DNA from: Caryophanales bacterium
GTDB taxonomy: Bacteria; Bacillota; Bacilli; Paenibacillales; CANHCR01
Reading direction: 5' to 3'
Length of the DNA stretch: 53,539 nt
Assembly: GCA_947459205.1 (NCBI GenBank)
Contig: CANHCR010000015.1
Span: 1 to 53,539, forward strand
Each line of letters begins with the position of its first letter. Position 1 is the first letter of the stretch. Position numbers and translations under genes: made by a program. Shown here in pieces: positions 28,581 to 39,600 of the stretch. The notes beneath the pieces are model-generated. The model saw nothing but the letters and a program-made list of their open reading frames with translations, was not told the origin of the DNA and searched no databases.

Positions 28581-30011
28581 ATGAGAGAAATCAGGCAACC
28601 GAAATTTCAAGTCGCACTTTCTATTTTGTTCGTAGCAATGATGACCGCAATCTTTCTAATCTCTATTCAGATGAATATAAAGCAAGTGTATATCGTTAAG
28701 TCAGGAACGGTAGAAGCAGGAAAAGTGTCAGATCCGAATGTAGTGAAACAATGGATAGAGAAACAAAACAAGCAGTTAGCAAAACAATACCCTCAGGCTA
28801 ACGTAAAGTTAATGACAGAAGAACTTACATATGTTCCTGTAAAACTATTCGGCAACGATACAAACGATCAACAAACGCTACAACTATTACAACAAATATT
28901 GCCGAGTAAAGCGTACGGTGCCGAATTAGTGATCGATGGGAAACGCGTTGGGATTGTTAAAGATAAACAAACAGCTCAGCGCATTTTGAAATACGTCAAA
29001 GATCGCCAGGTAGCACAAGTAAATAAGGAACGAGCAGAACAAAAAAATGGCGTGAAGGTGTTATCGGCCGAACCGACAGAGGTAGAGTCAGAGAACGTAT
29101 CGACGAGTGAGATTCAATCGATCGAATGGGTTGAGTCATATCGAACGAATGAAGTGGCGGTAGAACCAGACGAAATACTCGATCCGCAAAAAGTGCTGAA
29201 AATGATTGAGGTAGGCAAACTAGGCGATCAAATCTATACCGTCGAGGATGGCGACTGCGTTTCTTGCATCGCGCAAAAATTTAACATTCCGCCAAGTGTC
29301 ATTTACAAAAACAATCCTTGGATTGAAGAAGACCGAATCACTGTTGGTGATAAACTGAACTTGACGGTCAAAAAACCGTTATTGTCTCTTCGGACGATTG
29401 AAAAAATCGTAGAGCGCGAAGAGATTCATTATTCTACAAACTATGAAAATGATGCGAAGTTACGTGCCGGTGCGACCAAAGAAGTAGTGAAGGGTCAAGA
29501 AGGTTTGCGTGAAATTACGATGATTGTCACAAAAATCGGCGGCGAGATTGTGCAAGAAAAGACGATCAATGAGCAAGTGCTGAAAGAACCAGTGACGGCA
29601 CTCGTGCTGCGCGGCACGAAAATCATTCCTGGCGAAGGAACAGGCAAATTTATGGTACCTGTGCGCGGGGCGACGTTGTCGAGTCGGTATGGGATGCGTG
29701 GCGGTCGGATGCACAAGGGGATAGATTTTACATCGTCTAATCGCAATATATTAGCAGCTGATACGGGTCGTGTAGTGTACGTCGGTTGGCGTAACGGTTA
29801 TGGCAACACGATTATTGTTGATCATCGCAACGGTTTCCAAACCAAGTATGCTCACTTGAGTAGATTTAAAGTCCGAAGTGGAGAAAATGTTGAAAAAGGT
29901 GAAGTGATCGGCATCATGGGCAATACCGGGAATTCTGATGGTGTTCATCTTCATTTTGAAGTGTTCAAAGGCGGCCGCATTGTAAACCCGTCCAAATATT
30001 TGTTCCGTTAA
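28581..30011 (+). CDS. M23 peptidase with LysM and G5 domains
   Basis: Exported, membrane-anchored cell-wall hydrolase. 476 aa. One N-terminal membrane helix (about 11-33) precedes a 180-residue region. LysM (about 218-265, IYTVEDGDCVSCIAQKFNIP) binds peptidoglycan, and a G5 domain spans about 270-350. The LytM/M23 peptidase (about 360-470) keeps its zinc ligands: HKGID (about 380), YAHL and HLHFE (about 458). GGAGG lies 5 bp before ATG. Proteins of this layout sit directly before walR in Paenibacillales. Substrate, presumably peptide cross-bridges, is inferred from the family. Confidence 0.93.
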   Translation: MREIRQPKFQVALSILFVAMMTAIFLISIQMNIKQVYIVKSGTVEAGKVSDPNVVKQWIEKQNKQLAKQYPQANVKLMTEELTYVPVKLFGNDTNDQQTLQLLQQILPSKAYGAELVIDGKRVGIVKDKQTAQRILKYVKDRQVAQVNKERAEQKNGVKVLSAEPTEVESENVSTSEIQSIEWVESYRTNEVAVEPDEILDPQKVLKMIEVGKLGDQIYTVEDGDCVSCIAQKFNIPPSVIYKNNPWIEEDRITVGDKLNLTVKKPLLSLRTIEKIVEREEIHYSTNYENDAKLRAGATKEVVKGQEGLREITMIVTKIGGEIVQEKTINEQVLKEPVTALVLRGTKIIPGEGTGKFMVPVRGATLSSRYGMRGGRMHKGIDFTSSNRNILAADTGRVVYVGWRNGYGNTIIVDHRNGFQTKYAHLSRFKVRSGENVEKGEVIGIMGNTGNSDGVHLHFEVFKGGRIVNPSKYLFR

Positions 30012-30017
30012 GTGTCG

Positions 30018-30056
30018 AGGTTCAAAGAACAATTACGTTCTTTGAACCTTATTTTT
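30018..30056 (+). terminator. Terminator after the M23 gene
   Basis: A 13-bp perfect stem (AGGTTCAAAGAAC with GTTCTTTGAACCT) and a T-rich tail. Its right arm overlaps the -35 box of walR. Confidence 0.9.
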
Positions 30057-30069
30057 GTGGTAATATGAT
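30042..30069 (+). promoter_or_regulatory. Promoter of the wal operon
   Basis: TTGAAC (30042-30047) and TATGAT (30064-30069) are 16 bp apart. The -35 box is part of the terminator stem of the previous gene. Confidence 0.55.
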
Positions 30070-30092
30070 GAGGAAGGGAGTGACTCGCAAAC

Positions 30093-30821
30093 GTGAACGC
30101 GAAAATTTTGGTCGTTGAGGATGAACAGCCGATTTCGGATATATTAAAGTTTCAACTTGAGAAAGAAGGTTATACGGTGGTGTGTGCGTTTGATGGACTT
30201 GCGGCAGTGGCGCAGTTCGAGCGCGAACAACCCGATTTGATATTGCTTGACTTGATGTTACCTGGTAAGGACGGTATGGAAGTGTGCCGTGAAGTGCGCA
30301 CAAAGAGTAGAGTGCCGATTATTATGTTGACGGCGAAACATTCGGAAATTGATAAGGTGCTCGGCTTAGAGATGGGTGCGGACGATTATGTGACCAAGCC
30401 GTTCAGTGCTCGTGAATTGTTGGCGCGCGTGAAGGCAAATTTGCGTCGGAATGTTTCAACGCCGCAAACAGCGGTTGGACAAACAGTAGAAGGCAAATCG
30501 GGACAGGGTATGCAACTCGATCGCTTGTTTATTGATACGGATTTATGTGTGATATACAAAGATGAGAAGGCGCTTGATTTGACGCATCGTGAATATGAAT
30601 TGGTGCTTTATTTGGCCAAAAATATTGGCAAGGTGTTGACGCGAGAACATTTGTTGCAAAGCGTTTGGGGCTTCGAATATTTGGGTGATGTACGAACGGT
30701 CGATGTGACGATTCGCCGGCTTAGAGAAAAGCTCGAGGACGAACCGAGTCAACCAGACTATATCATTACTCGTCGCGGAATGGGATATACGATGCGCAAT
30801 CCAAAGGTCGGGGGGCACTGA
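30093..30821 (+). CDS. walR: Response regulator WalR (YycF)
   Basis: Essential OmpR-type regulator of cell-wall hydrolase genes, activated by WalK. 242 aa. The receiver domain (1-118) has the acidic pocket EDE near the N-terminus, phospho-acceptor Asp in [10 protein letters not shown] (about 53) and K in [10 protein letters not shown] (about 102). The OmpR winged helix (about 140-235) has the recognition-helix region [17 protein letters not shown]. It starts at GTG 30093. First gene of walR-walK-walH-walI-walJ. Confidence 0.96.
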   Translation: MNAKILVVEDEQPISDILKFQLEKEGYTVVCAFDGLAAVAQFEREQPDLILLDLMLPGKDGMEVCREVRTKSRVPIIMLTAKHSEIDKVLGLEMGADDYVTKPFSARELLARVKANLRRNVSTPQTAVGQTVEGKSGQGMQLDRLFIDTDLCVIYKDEKALDLTHREYELVLYLAKNIGKVLTREHLLQSVWGFEYLGDVRTVDVTIRRLREKLEDEPSQPDYIITRRGMGYTMRNPKVGGH

Positions 30822-30826
30822 GCCAA

Positions 30827-32656
30827 ATGAAGGCGTTGCGCCTGATTCGCTCGATACAAAGCAAACTGATTATTATATACGTGTTGCTCATTTTAATCGC
30901 CATGCAGTTGATTGGCGTTTATTTTGTGCGCACGTTAGAGTCGTATTTTGTAAATACGTTCAGCGATTCGCTTCGTAAGCAGTCGTATTTGTTAGCTGAA
31001 TTCGTTGAGCCGTATTTGTCGGTGAAAGAAATCGGAGCGACGACAACGGAGCAACCGACACAAGATATTAATGCGATGGTCGAGCGGTTGTTCACCTTGA
31101 GTGGCGCTGAAATTCAAGTCATAGATGGCAATGGCATCGTATTGAGTACGTCGATTGAGTCGCATCGGGATGTGGTTGGCAAGAAGAATACGCAGACGGA
31201 AGTCAGTCGCGCTCTGCAAGGGATTCGCTTGAACGAACGGATGATTGTCGATACAGACGGTTTGCGTAAAAAGTTGATTGCTACACCAGTCGGCAGTGCA
31301 GGCAACATTGTGGGTGCTATTTACATTGTCGCTTCGATGGAAGATTTGTATCGCAATATGAGTCGCATCAATCAAATTTTTATATCTGGTACGGTGATTG
31401 CTTTGGTGCTGACCGCGCTGTTGGGTGTCATTCTCTCGTCGACGATTACAGCACCCATCAAGCAAATTCGGCGAAGTACGACGGCGATTGCTGAGGGTCA
31501 ATTTAATCAGTTTGTGACGGTGCGAAGTGCCGATGAGATCGGCGAGTTGGCGGAGTCGTTTAATTTTATGACGTCGCGGCTGAAGGAAGCACTTGGTAAC
31601 ATTGAAGAAGAGAAAGAAAAATTGGCGCAAGTGTTGGCCAACATGAGTGATGGCGTGGTGGCGGCGGATGCGGATGGTCGCGTGATTGTCATGAATCGTC
31701 AGGCTCGCAAAATGTTCGGTTTGGCTGATTCAGAAATCACGCCACGCAATATGGCGCGTTTATTCGACATGCCGTGGCGTAAAATTAAAGAGATGACAGA
31801 GCAACCGGATGCGGCGCAGCAAATGTGGGAAGCGAGCGAGGGGATGGCAGTGCGCATTTCATTTACTGCGATTCGCCGTGCCGACCGCGAACCGATTGGC
31901 ATCATCGCCGTTCTCCAGGATGTGACGCAACAGGAGATGTTGGAGCACCAGCGCAAAGAGTTTGTAGCGAACGTGTCGCACGAACTTCGTACGCCGCTGA
32001 CGACGATTAAGAGTTATTTGGAGGCGTTGGTTGATGACGGCGCCCTGCAAGACCCGGAGTTGGCGGAGCGCTTTCTTGGTGTGACGCGGAACGAAACCGA
32101 GCGTATGATTCGGTTGGTGAATGACTTATTGTTAATTTCACAACTTGACAGACCGCAGTCACAATTGAATTTGCAAGCGCTGCAGGTCGGTGAACTTTTG
32201 GAAGAAGTGAGCGATCGCTTTGCTTTTCAATTGCAGCAAAAACAAATGATGTGTGATGTGAAACTAGCGATTGATTTGCCGCCGTTGCTCGTTGATCGCG
32301 ACAAACTTGATCAAGTGCTGGACAATTTGCTGTCGAATGCGATCAAATTTACACCGGAACAAGGTCGAATTGTCATCAAAGCGGAGCAACTTGACGCGCG
32401 CTGGATACGGATCTCTGTTCAAGATAATGGAATCGGCATCCCGAAGAAAGATATCGAGTTTATTTTTGATCGTTTTTATCGTGTGGATAAGGGCAGGTCG
32501 AGGCAAATGGGGGGCACTGGCTTAGGGCTTTCAATTGCTCGCACGATTATTCATGCTCACGGCGGAACGATTGCCATTGAGTCGCAACTTCATACGGGTA
32601 CAACGGTGTCATTTACATTACCGATTGATGAAAGAGGGAGTGCCGATCATGTTTGA
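30827..32656 (+). CDS. walK: Sensor histidine kinase WalK (YycG)
   Basis: Membrane kinase for WalR. 609 aa. Two membrane segments (about 12-35 and 183-205) flank an extracellular Cache-like sensor. HAMP (about 206-258), PAS (about 265-365) and HisKA with phospho-His in NVSHELRTPLTTIKSYLEAL (about 385) follow. HATPase boxes are DNLLSNAIKFTP (N), DNGIGIPKKD (G1) and GGTGLGLSIA (G2). ATG at 30827. The end overlaps walH by 8 bp. Confidence 0.97.
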   Translation: MKALRLIRSIQSKLIIIYVLLILIAMQLIGVYFVRTLESYFVNTFSDSLRKQSYLLAEFVEPYLSVKEIGATTTEQPTQDINAMVERLFTLSGAEIQVIDGNGIVLSTSIESHRDVVGKKNTQTEVSRALQGIRLNERMIVDTDGLRKKLIATPVGSAGNIVGAIYIVASMEDLYRNMSRINQIFISGTVIALVLTALLGVILSSTITAPIKQIRRSTTAIAEGQFNQFVTVRSADEIGELAESFNFMTSRLKEALGNIEEEKEKLAQVLANMSDGVVAADADGRVIVMNRQARKMFGLADSEITPRNMARLFDMPWRKIKEMTEQPDAAQQMWEASEGMAVRISFTAIRRADREPIGIIAVLQDVTQQEMLEHQRKEFVANVSHELRTPLTTIKSYLEALVDDGALQDPELAERFLGVTRNETERMIRLVNDLLLISQLDRPQSQLNLQALQVGELLEEVSDRFAFQLQQKQMMCDVKLAIDLPPLLVDRDKLDQVLDNLLSNAIKFTPEQGRIVIKAEQLDARWIRISVQDNGIGIPKKDIEFIFDRFYRVDKGRSRQMGGTGLGLSIARTIIHAHGGTIAIESQLHTGTTVSFTLPIDERGSADHV

Positions 32657-33929
32657 ACGATTAAAAACGATCACACTGACGGTCCTCGTGCTACTAAGCC
32701 TGATACAGACGTACGTGCTAGTGTATAGGACGCCGCAGTTTGAGCAGGCGGTGCAAAGTGATTACGTGCAGACGGAGCAGGCGGATACATTGCTTGAACT
32801 CCCGCAATTGTTGCAGCCGCGGATGATTATCGCACACTTAGGTGCAGAGGCGCATTCCGTGTTCTATCCGCAGACACCTGAATATGACAATATGGTGGCT
32901 ACATGGCGCCAATTTTCCTATGAAAATTTGCAAAAAACGGATATGACGCTAGCCCAATTTTACGAAGCGAGAGAGCAACGGTTGGCGATGTCGATTCAAT
33001 TTGAACAGGAACTTGAGTTGGAGACGATTCAAGCGTGGCTGAATCTGAAAACCGAAACTGAATTGGAGCTGCAGCCTTCGTTCGATGTGATGTTTGTCGC
33101 GCCGAATGTGCCGGACAACAAGATGGATGTTTGGTTGGTCTCACATGCAAACGGTTACGTCTACAAGTGTTTGGAAACGGATTTGACGGAGACAGAATTT
33201 ACGGAGTTGATGGTCAACGCCTCACTGCAAACGGTATATCGCACGTATGGCAAACGATACTTTGTGCCAGAGCAGGCGAACGGATGGCCCGTATATCAGG
33301 TGGCGTATGAAAAAGTGGCGACGGAATCATTGTGGCAGCGGCTGTTTATTGATCCGAACATCACGCGCAATTTGACAGAGCGCGACGGCACGAAAATATA
33401 TACGGATGGCAAGCGTGGATTGCAAATCAAAAATAATGGGCGCTATATGGTTTTTTCTGATCCGGTCGCACAACAAAATTTCCGCGGCAGTTCGCTCGAA
33501 AGTATGCGAAACGGCGTGCAGTTTATTAACAAGCATGGTGGATGGAGCGGTGATTTTAAACTGCGCGGTTTGAGTGTGAATGAAGCAGATGGGGAAAGCG
33601 TGTACGAGTTTCGCCAATACTTCGGATCGTTACCACTTGTACATCGTGTGGATTCTTGGTTCGGGTATACACGCTTAAAAATGAAAGGTGGTACTGTGGC
33701 GGGGTACCAGCGCCCGATGATCGAGTTATCGTCGCAAGCCAAAAAAGTGAAAGACGTTTCGTTGATTGCTGGTGAGCCGTTGCTGTTGCGACTAGAAGAA
33801 CTGCAGAAAATGGGTCCGTTGCGCGCGTTCGAACCTGTATATGATGTGCAATGGTTGGATGAGGGCGTACGCTTGACGCCAGTATGGGCGGTACAAAGTA
33901 ACGATGGCAAGTGGACGTATATACAATAG
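32649..33929 (+). CDS. walH: Two-component system regulatory protein WalH (YycH)
   Basis: Membrane-anchored outer-surface protein that with WalI modulates WalK. 426 aa from ATG 32649 (MFERLKTITLTVLVLLSLIQ, one membrane helix at about 7-25); GAGGGAG lies 8 bp upstream. The extracellular part is diverged but position and topology fit YycH. The longer in-frame stretch upstream lies inside walK and is not used. Overlaps walK by 8 bp; walI starts 11 bp after its stop. Confidence 0.88.
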   Translation: MFERLKTITLTVLVLLSLIQTYVLVYRTPQFEQAVQSDYVQTEQADTLLELPQLLQPRMIIAHLGAEAHSVFYPQTPEYDNMVATWRQFSYENLQKTDMTLAQFYEAREQRLAMSIQFEQELELETIQAWLNLKTETELELQPSFDVMFVAPNVPDNKMDVWLVSHANGYVYKCLETDLTETEFTELMVNASLQTVYRTYGKRYFVPEQANGWPVYQVAYEKVATESLWQRLFIDPNITRNLTERDGTKIYTDGKRGLQIKNNGRYMVFSDPVAQQNFRGSSLESMRNGVQFINKHGGWSGDFKLRGLSVNEADGESVYEFRQYFGSLPLVHRVDSWFGYTRLKMKGGTVAGYQRPMIELSSQAKKVKDVSLIAGEPLLLRLEELQKMGPLRAFEPVYDVQWLDEGVRLTPVWAVQSNDGKWTYIQ

Positions 33930-33940
33930 GGGGTCAGGCA

Positions 33941-34678
33941 ATGGAGTGGGGCAGAGCGAAAACGATTTTGATCATCGCCTTTGTCGTATTGAATATGTTG
34001 CTCGTATTCCAGTTGCGTGATAGCACTCAGGATATGACCGTACAAAATGTCGATATGGAGTCGTTCAGTGATGAGGTTCGAGCGCTCATGAAGAGTAAAA
34101 ATGTGGTCATCGAGTCTGATATGCCGGAGGTCAGCGGACCTCTGGAGCAAATTACCGTCACTTTTGATGGTGGCTCGTTGCCGGTCAAAAAACAAACGTT
34201 GAATCAACCGATTGCCTCGAATGTGGCGCTCAACAGTTCGGAGTTTTATGCGATGTTGCAGACACGTGTGAATGATGTAGAAATGAGTGATTATCAATAC
34301 GATGAACAGATGACAAATGACAGGGTAATCTTGTATCATCAATTGTACGAAGGGTTACCGATGTTTGAAGTGAATTTGCGTTTGTATCGTGAAAATGGCA
34401 AAGTGGTGGCGTATAGTCGCGATCGTGTGACGATTGAGACGATGGGCGAACAGACGATGATTTCTAGTTATACGGCGGTCAGTACGCTTGTCGAAAATTA
34501 TTTGCCCGATGGCGCCGTGGTGGAACATGTGCAACTCGGTTATCATGGACAAATCTACAATTCAGAGAAACAGTTTTTGACACCGTTTTGGCGGGTGTTG
34601 TTGGCGGACGGCTCGAAGTATTATGTGCATGCCATCAACGGCGCTGTCGAAGCGTTGCAGAAGGAGTCGAATTCATGA
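33941..34678 (+). CDS. walI: Two-component system regulatory protein WalI (YycI)
   Basis: Partner of WalH. 245 aa from ATG 33941 (MEWGRAKTILIIAFVVLNML, the typical YycI start with W-x-x-x-K-x-I-x-I and a membrane helix), followed by an extracellular beta-rich domain. GGGGGT lies 8 bp upstream. The final ATGA overlaps the walJ start, so the two are coupled. Confidence 0.9.
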   Translation: MEWGRAKTILIIAFVVLNMLLVFQLRDSTQDMTVQNVDMESFSDEVRALMKSKNVVIESDMPEVSGPLEQITVTFDGGSLPVKKQTLNQPIASNVALNSSEFYAMLQTRVNDVEMSDYQYDEQMTNDRVILYHQLYEGLPMFEVNLRLYRENGKVVAYSRDRVTIETMGEQTMISSYTAVSTLVENYLPDGAVVEHVQLGYHGQIYNSEKQFLTPFWRVLLADGSKYYVHAINGAVEALQKESNS

Positions 34679-35478
34679 GTATGCAGTTTAGCGTTCTAGC
34701 GAGCGGCTCGACTGGGAACAGTTTGGTTGTGAAAAGCAAGCATAAGCGCTTGTTGATTGATGTTGGTTTGTCGGCGAAAAAGATGTGCGAATCGCTGGAA
34801 CAGCTGGGGGCGCGCGCGGAGGAAATTGACGCGGTGTTAATCACCCACGAACATAGCGATCATATTAAAGGGCTGGGCGTGTTTGCGCGGAAATATGGGG
34901 TGCCAATCTATGCCAATGCGGCGACGTGGGGTAAACTACAACAGATGAGCACGATTGGTGACATCGATGAGCGTCAGCGTCGTGTGTTTGTAACAGGTGA
35001 CGTACTTGAGTTCGACGATGTGCAGGTGCAAACGTTTGGAATTTCGCACGATGCGGCGGAACCGGTTGGGTTCTGTTTTCATCATGAACAGCGAAAATTG
35101 AGCGTGGTGACGGATCTCGGTTATGTAAGTGAGCGCATCAAGCAAACGATTCGCGAATCGGACATACTAGTGATGGAGAGCAACCATGATGTGAACTTGT
35201 TGCGCAGTGGTCATTATCCGTGGAATATTAAACGGCGCATTTTGAGCGACATCGGGCATTTGTCGAATGTTGATGCGGCGGCGGCGATGTACGACGTACT
35301 GTCGAACCGGACAAGGCGCCTCTACTTGGCGCATCTGAGCCTACAGCACAACTTGCAGGATTTGGCGCGCATGACCGTGTCTCAAGTGTTGGAGGAAAAA
35401 GGAATTGAGATGGCGCGTGGCGAAGTGGAATTAATGCATACATATCATGACCGGCCGACAAAATGGGATGCCGTATAG
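34675..35478 (+). CDS. walJ: Metallo-beta-lactamase fold hydrolase WalJ (YycJ)
   Basis: Cytosolic MBL-fold exonuclease-type protein of the wal operon, linked to DNA replication or mismatch repair and cell-wall control in other Firmicutes. 267 aa from ATG 34675 (MSMQFSVLASGSTGNSLVV); AAGGAG lies 8 bp upstream. The metal motif THEHSDHIKGL is at about 58, with Asp/His further on (SVVTDLGYV, MESNHD, AHLSLQHN). Confidence 0.93.
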   Translation: MSMQFSVLASGSTGNSLVVKSKHKRLLIDVGLSAKKMCESLEQLGARAEEIDAVLITHEHSDHIKGLGVFARKYGVPIYANAATWGKLQQMSTIGDIDERQRRVFVTGDVLEFDDVQVQTFGISHDAAEPVGFCFHHEQRKLSVVTDLGYVSERIKQTIRESDILVMESNHDVNLLRSGHYPWNIKRRILSDIGHLSNVDAAAAMYDVLSNRTRRLYLAHLSLQHNLQDLARMTVSQVLEEKGIEMARGEVELMHTYHDRPTKWDAV

Positions 35479-35507
35479 GCGCGTGAAGCCGGAAGGAGTA
35501 GATGGCA

Positions 35508-36653
35508 GTGAGTTTGTTTGATGACAGTTTTTATAGTGGTCAGAAACCGAAGCGTCCGTTTCGAGGCGGTGCGGTGGCGGGGTTTTTGCTGTTGGCGGCG
35601 GGCATCGGCGTATTTTTGACTTTTCTTGTTTTTCCGTATTTGGTCAATCGCGGCTATGTGCAAGTTGATTTGTCGCAGCATCGAAGCGATAAAATTAGTG
35701 CCGTGGCGGAACAGATGCAACCGGCGATTGTCAGTATATTTGGCTATACTGAAGAAACGGATATGGAATTAGAGGACATGCAGGACTATTCCATCGGATC
35801 CGGTGTGGTGGTGCGAAAAACGGGTGATGTGGCGCAAATTGTCACGAATTATCATGTCATTCAGGGTGCAAAAAATATCGAAGTGATGCTGATTAGCGGT
35901 GAGCGCTTGAAAGCGAAATTGTTGGCGGAAGATCCGATGTCTGATTTGGCGTTGGTTGAGGTCAAGAGTAAGTTGCTGAAGCACGTCGCAAAGTATGGCG
36001 ATTCCGACCGTTTGCGAGTCGGTGAGACGGCAATCGCCATTGGCAACCCGTTGGGGCTTGGCAATACGCCGACGATTACGACGGGTGTCATCAGTTCGTT
36101 AAAGCGCACCGTGCCGGTCTCGTTGCAAAATGATGAAATGTATGATTGGGAACTGGATGTCATTCAGACGGATGCGGCGGTCAATGAAGGCAACAGTGGC
36201 GGGGCGTTGCTCAATATGCGCGGGGAATTGGTCGGTATTATTAGTATGAAAATGTTGGATGTCGGTGTGGAGGGGTTGGCGTTTGCGATTCCGATTAACT
36301 TCGCCAAACCACTCATCGAACAGATGATGGTCAATAAGAAGGTAGAGCGTCCGTATATCGGGATTGCGATGCAGGATTTGCAAGAGTTTGTCGCGACGGA
36401 AAGTTTGGACTTGCCGGATGGGATAAACCAAGGAGTCGTAGTGCTGGAGGTTGATGGACCGGCAAAGGAAATCGGTCTGCGTGCGAAGGATGTCATTGTC
36501 CGCTTGGACCAACAAGAGATTCACGACAGCATCGATTTGCGCAAATATTTGTATGCTGAAAAAGTGATTGGTGATCGCTTGGTGATTACATTTTATCGCG
36601 ATGGCAAAAAACAGTCTACGAGTTTGCGCTTGCAAAAACGCGTCGATGAATAG
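35508..36653 (+). CDS. htrA: HtrA-type serine protease (S1C, with PDZ)
   Basis: Membrane-anchored quality-control protease facing outside. 381 aa. One membrane helix (about 25-45) precedes the trypsin-like domain with His in TNYHVIQG (about 118), Asp in DPMSDLALVEV (about 149) and Ser in NEGNSGGALLN (about 231). One PDZ domain (about 285-372, RAKDVIVRLDQQEI) follows. I prefer GTG 35508 (MSLFDDSFYSG) with AGGAG 9 bp upstream; ATG 35502 is only 3 bp from it. Follows walJ as in B. subtilis (yycK). Confidence 0.95.
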   Translation: MSLFDDSFYSGQKPKRPFRGGAVAGFLLLAAGIGVFLTFLVFPYLVNRGYVQVDLSQHRSDKISAVAEQMQPAIVSIFGYTEETDMELEDMQDYSIGSGVVVRKTGDVAQIVTNYHVIQGAKNIEVMLISGERLKAKLLAEDPMSDLALVEVKSKLLKHVAKYGDSDRLRVGETAIAIGNPLGLGNTPTITTGVISSLKRTVPVSLQNDEMYDWELDVIQTDAAVNEGNSGGALLNMRGELVGIISMKMLDVGVEGLAFAIPINFAKPLIEQMMVNKKVERPYIGIAMQDLQEFVATESLDLPDGINQGVVVLEVDGPAKEIGLRAKDVIVRLDQQEIHDSIDLRKYLYAEKVIGDRLVITFYRDGKKQSTSLRLQKRVDE

Positions 36654-36662
36654 GGTGATGAT

Positions 36663-39600
36663 GTGACGATGTTGCAGATGCGAGTTTTGAGTTTATTGAT
36701 TTGCATGCAAATGCTACTGCCTTCGGGCGGTGGCATTTTTGTGCATCAAGAGCCAGTAGCGGTTGGTGCTGGCGGGATTTATTCGCATGCGATTGTGATG
36801 GATGGCAAGCAGGATTTTTATGATAGTCTCAATGCGCCGCGGACGAGCAACGAGACGTTTTCGACGTCATCGAGTGGCGTGTTTAGTTATTTGACGTGGG
36901 ATGCGAATCATCTGTATTTTGCCTATCAAGCGGACGACGTGCGTTCGAACGTAAGTCAGGCGGGGAATAAGTGGATTTGGCTGTATATTGGCGGGGCTGG
37001 TGGGACGACTACCGGTTTGGAGTATGCCGGCCAACAGCCTCAGTTGCCGTTTGCGGCGAAGTACCATGTTCGCTTCCGTGTGGATGGTTCATATACGAAT
37101 CGACAAATGTGGAACGGTGTGGCGTGGAAGGATATGGGGAATTATGCTGGGGGTAGCAATGTGGCGCGGGATGACAGTAATCGATATGTGGAGTTCAAAT
37201 TACCGCGTGCTCATTTTGGTCTCGAAACAGCGAGTCGTCTGCAAATAGTGGCTGCTTTGGTTTATGAAGATCAAGCGGGGGCGAATGACGCGATGTGGGG
37301 TGCTGTACCTTATGATGCGTTCGGTGAACAAGGCGATGGCTATGACCGTGACTTTCAGAAGCATTACGAGTTTGATTTGACAGCTAGCAATGCAGCGGCG
37401 TCGCAAGCATACGATTATTCGCTGGTGGTGGCGGAGCAGAGGTCCGATCAAGTGCGCATTGGTTTTCACGCGGCACCTGGCGCCTCGCAGGTGAGGTTGG
37501 AACAGTCGGAGGATGGTGGAGTTTCGTGGCGGGCGGCGAAAACGGAGCAAGTGGTCACGGAATCGACGAGGGTTGCGAAAGTTGCTGGTCTGCTTGCAGG
37601 CGATGCATATGGATTCAGGTTGAAGGTGAGTGGCGGAGAGATGGCGGGGCAATCTGTCCCGGTCTATTTGCGTCTGCCTCAAGCTGGATATCGCCATACG
37701 ATCTTGTTGGATGGCGTTAACGATTTTTATACGAATCGTCAAGTGGGGCAGAATGAGACATTTGCTACGTCGAGCGGGTATGTGTTTGCCAATGTGACGT
37801 GGGATGATGAATTCCTGTACTTTGGCTATCACGCCAAGGACATCGTCAGCACCTCGACGAACGCTGCGAGTAAATGGTTGTGGCTCTATATTGGCGGAGC
37901 GGGTGGCACGACTAGCGGTTTGGAGTATGCCGGCCAACAGCCACAGTTGCCGTTTGCAGCCAAGTATCACTTGCGCTTCCGTGTCGATGGATCGTATACG
38001 AATCGACAGATGTGGAATGGTTCGGCGTGGCAGGACATGGGCAATTATTCTTGGGGTACACATGTAGCTCGTAATGACGGACTTGAATTTGTCGAATTTC
38101 GTCTGCCACGCAAAGATTTTAGCTTAACTGACGCACGGTCTTTGCAAATGGTCAGTGCGTTGGTTACGGAGGATAAACTCGGAAACAACGATCGCATGTC
38201 GGCGGCGCTTCCGAGTGATGCGTTCGGTGCGGCGGGTAACGGCTATGACCGCGATTTTTTGAAAGCATATGAGTTTGATTTGCAATCGGATGTGGCGCCG
38301 GCGTCCCAAGTATTTGCATATGAGTTACAAGTGCAGGCAGTCGATTCGAAAAGCGCAAAATTGAAGTTTGCAGCGCAGTCAGGTGATAGCCAAGTGTGGG
38401 TGGAACAATCGCAGGATGGTGGCGCGACGTGGCAGAAATCTGTGCTGTCGAAACCGCTCGATGAAACATCGCGCGTGGCGGATGTGACGGGGTTGGCTGC
38501 CAATACGCGTTACATCTTTCGATTGAGGTCAAATTCCGGTGGTGTTGCGGGAGGTCCATTGGCGCCTCGTCACTCGGTTACTGAGGTTAGCCAGTGGATT
38601 ACTGATGTTGCAACGGACAAAGCACGTTACCTTCCGAATGATAAAGTGCAAGTGATGATTGAATTACAAAATCCGAGCATCACGGCTGTCACAGGTGAGT
38701 TACATGTGGTGGTGGCGCATATGGAGCGTCAAGTGGCGGCTCAATCGAGCGGTGCACTGACATTGCCGGCATCATCAAATGGTTCAACGGTTAAGCAAAC
38801 GGTGACGATTCCGATCACAGCGCCGACTGCCGATTTTAAAGGATACCGCCTGGATGTGTATTGGCAACCACTGAATAGCACGTTTGTCGATTATCGGAGT
38901 GGGGCATTCGATGTGTCGAGTGACTGGACGCGTTTTCCAAGGTATGGCTACATCACGGATTATCCGGCGATGACTGAGCAAGAGGTGGCTGCAGTCATTA
39001 AGCGTTTGAACCGCTATCACATCAATGCACTGCAATATTATGATTGGCAGTGGAAGCATCATATTCCGGTGAAAATGGAGAATGGCAAACCGGCGGCGGT
39101 GTGGAAGGATATTGCCAATCGTGACGTGTATTCGCAAACGATTCGCGCATACCTTGCAGAGGCCAAGCAACGCAACATGCTCAACATGAACTATAATCTG
39201 ATGTTTGGTTCATACGTCGGTGCACAGGCTGATGGCGTGTTGCCGGAGTGGGGTCTGTATAAAGATCGAAACCGCAGTGAGCAAGATGTGCATCCGTTGC
39301 CGAGCACGTGGGCGACTGACCGGATTCTTATTCAAAATCCGGCGAACGACGGTTGGGTGAATTACATTTTGCAGACGGAAAAAGTAGCGTTGGAGCAGTT
39401 TGGTTTTGATGGATGGCACATCGATCAATTGGGCAATCGCGGTACATTGTATGATTATTACGGCAATGAAGTTGCGTTTGATGATGCGTATGGCTCGATG
39501 TTAGGGAAAATTCAGGAACGATTGAAAACGCGCTTGGTGATGAATGCGGTTTCGGAGTATGGAGTGCAGCAGATTGCCGCCGCGCCAGTGGATGTGCTAT

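Noticed and set aside
33443-34342. 299-codon frame on the minus strand across walH and walI
   Set aside because: Antisense shadow of two overlapping-operon genes; no family features or ribosome site.
37200-38063. 287-codon frame on the minus strand inside the GH66-type gene
   Set aside because: Antisense to the repeated region; its own repeats only mirror the 903-bp duplication.
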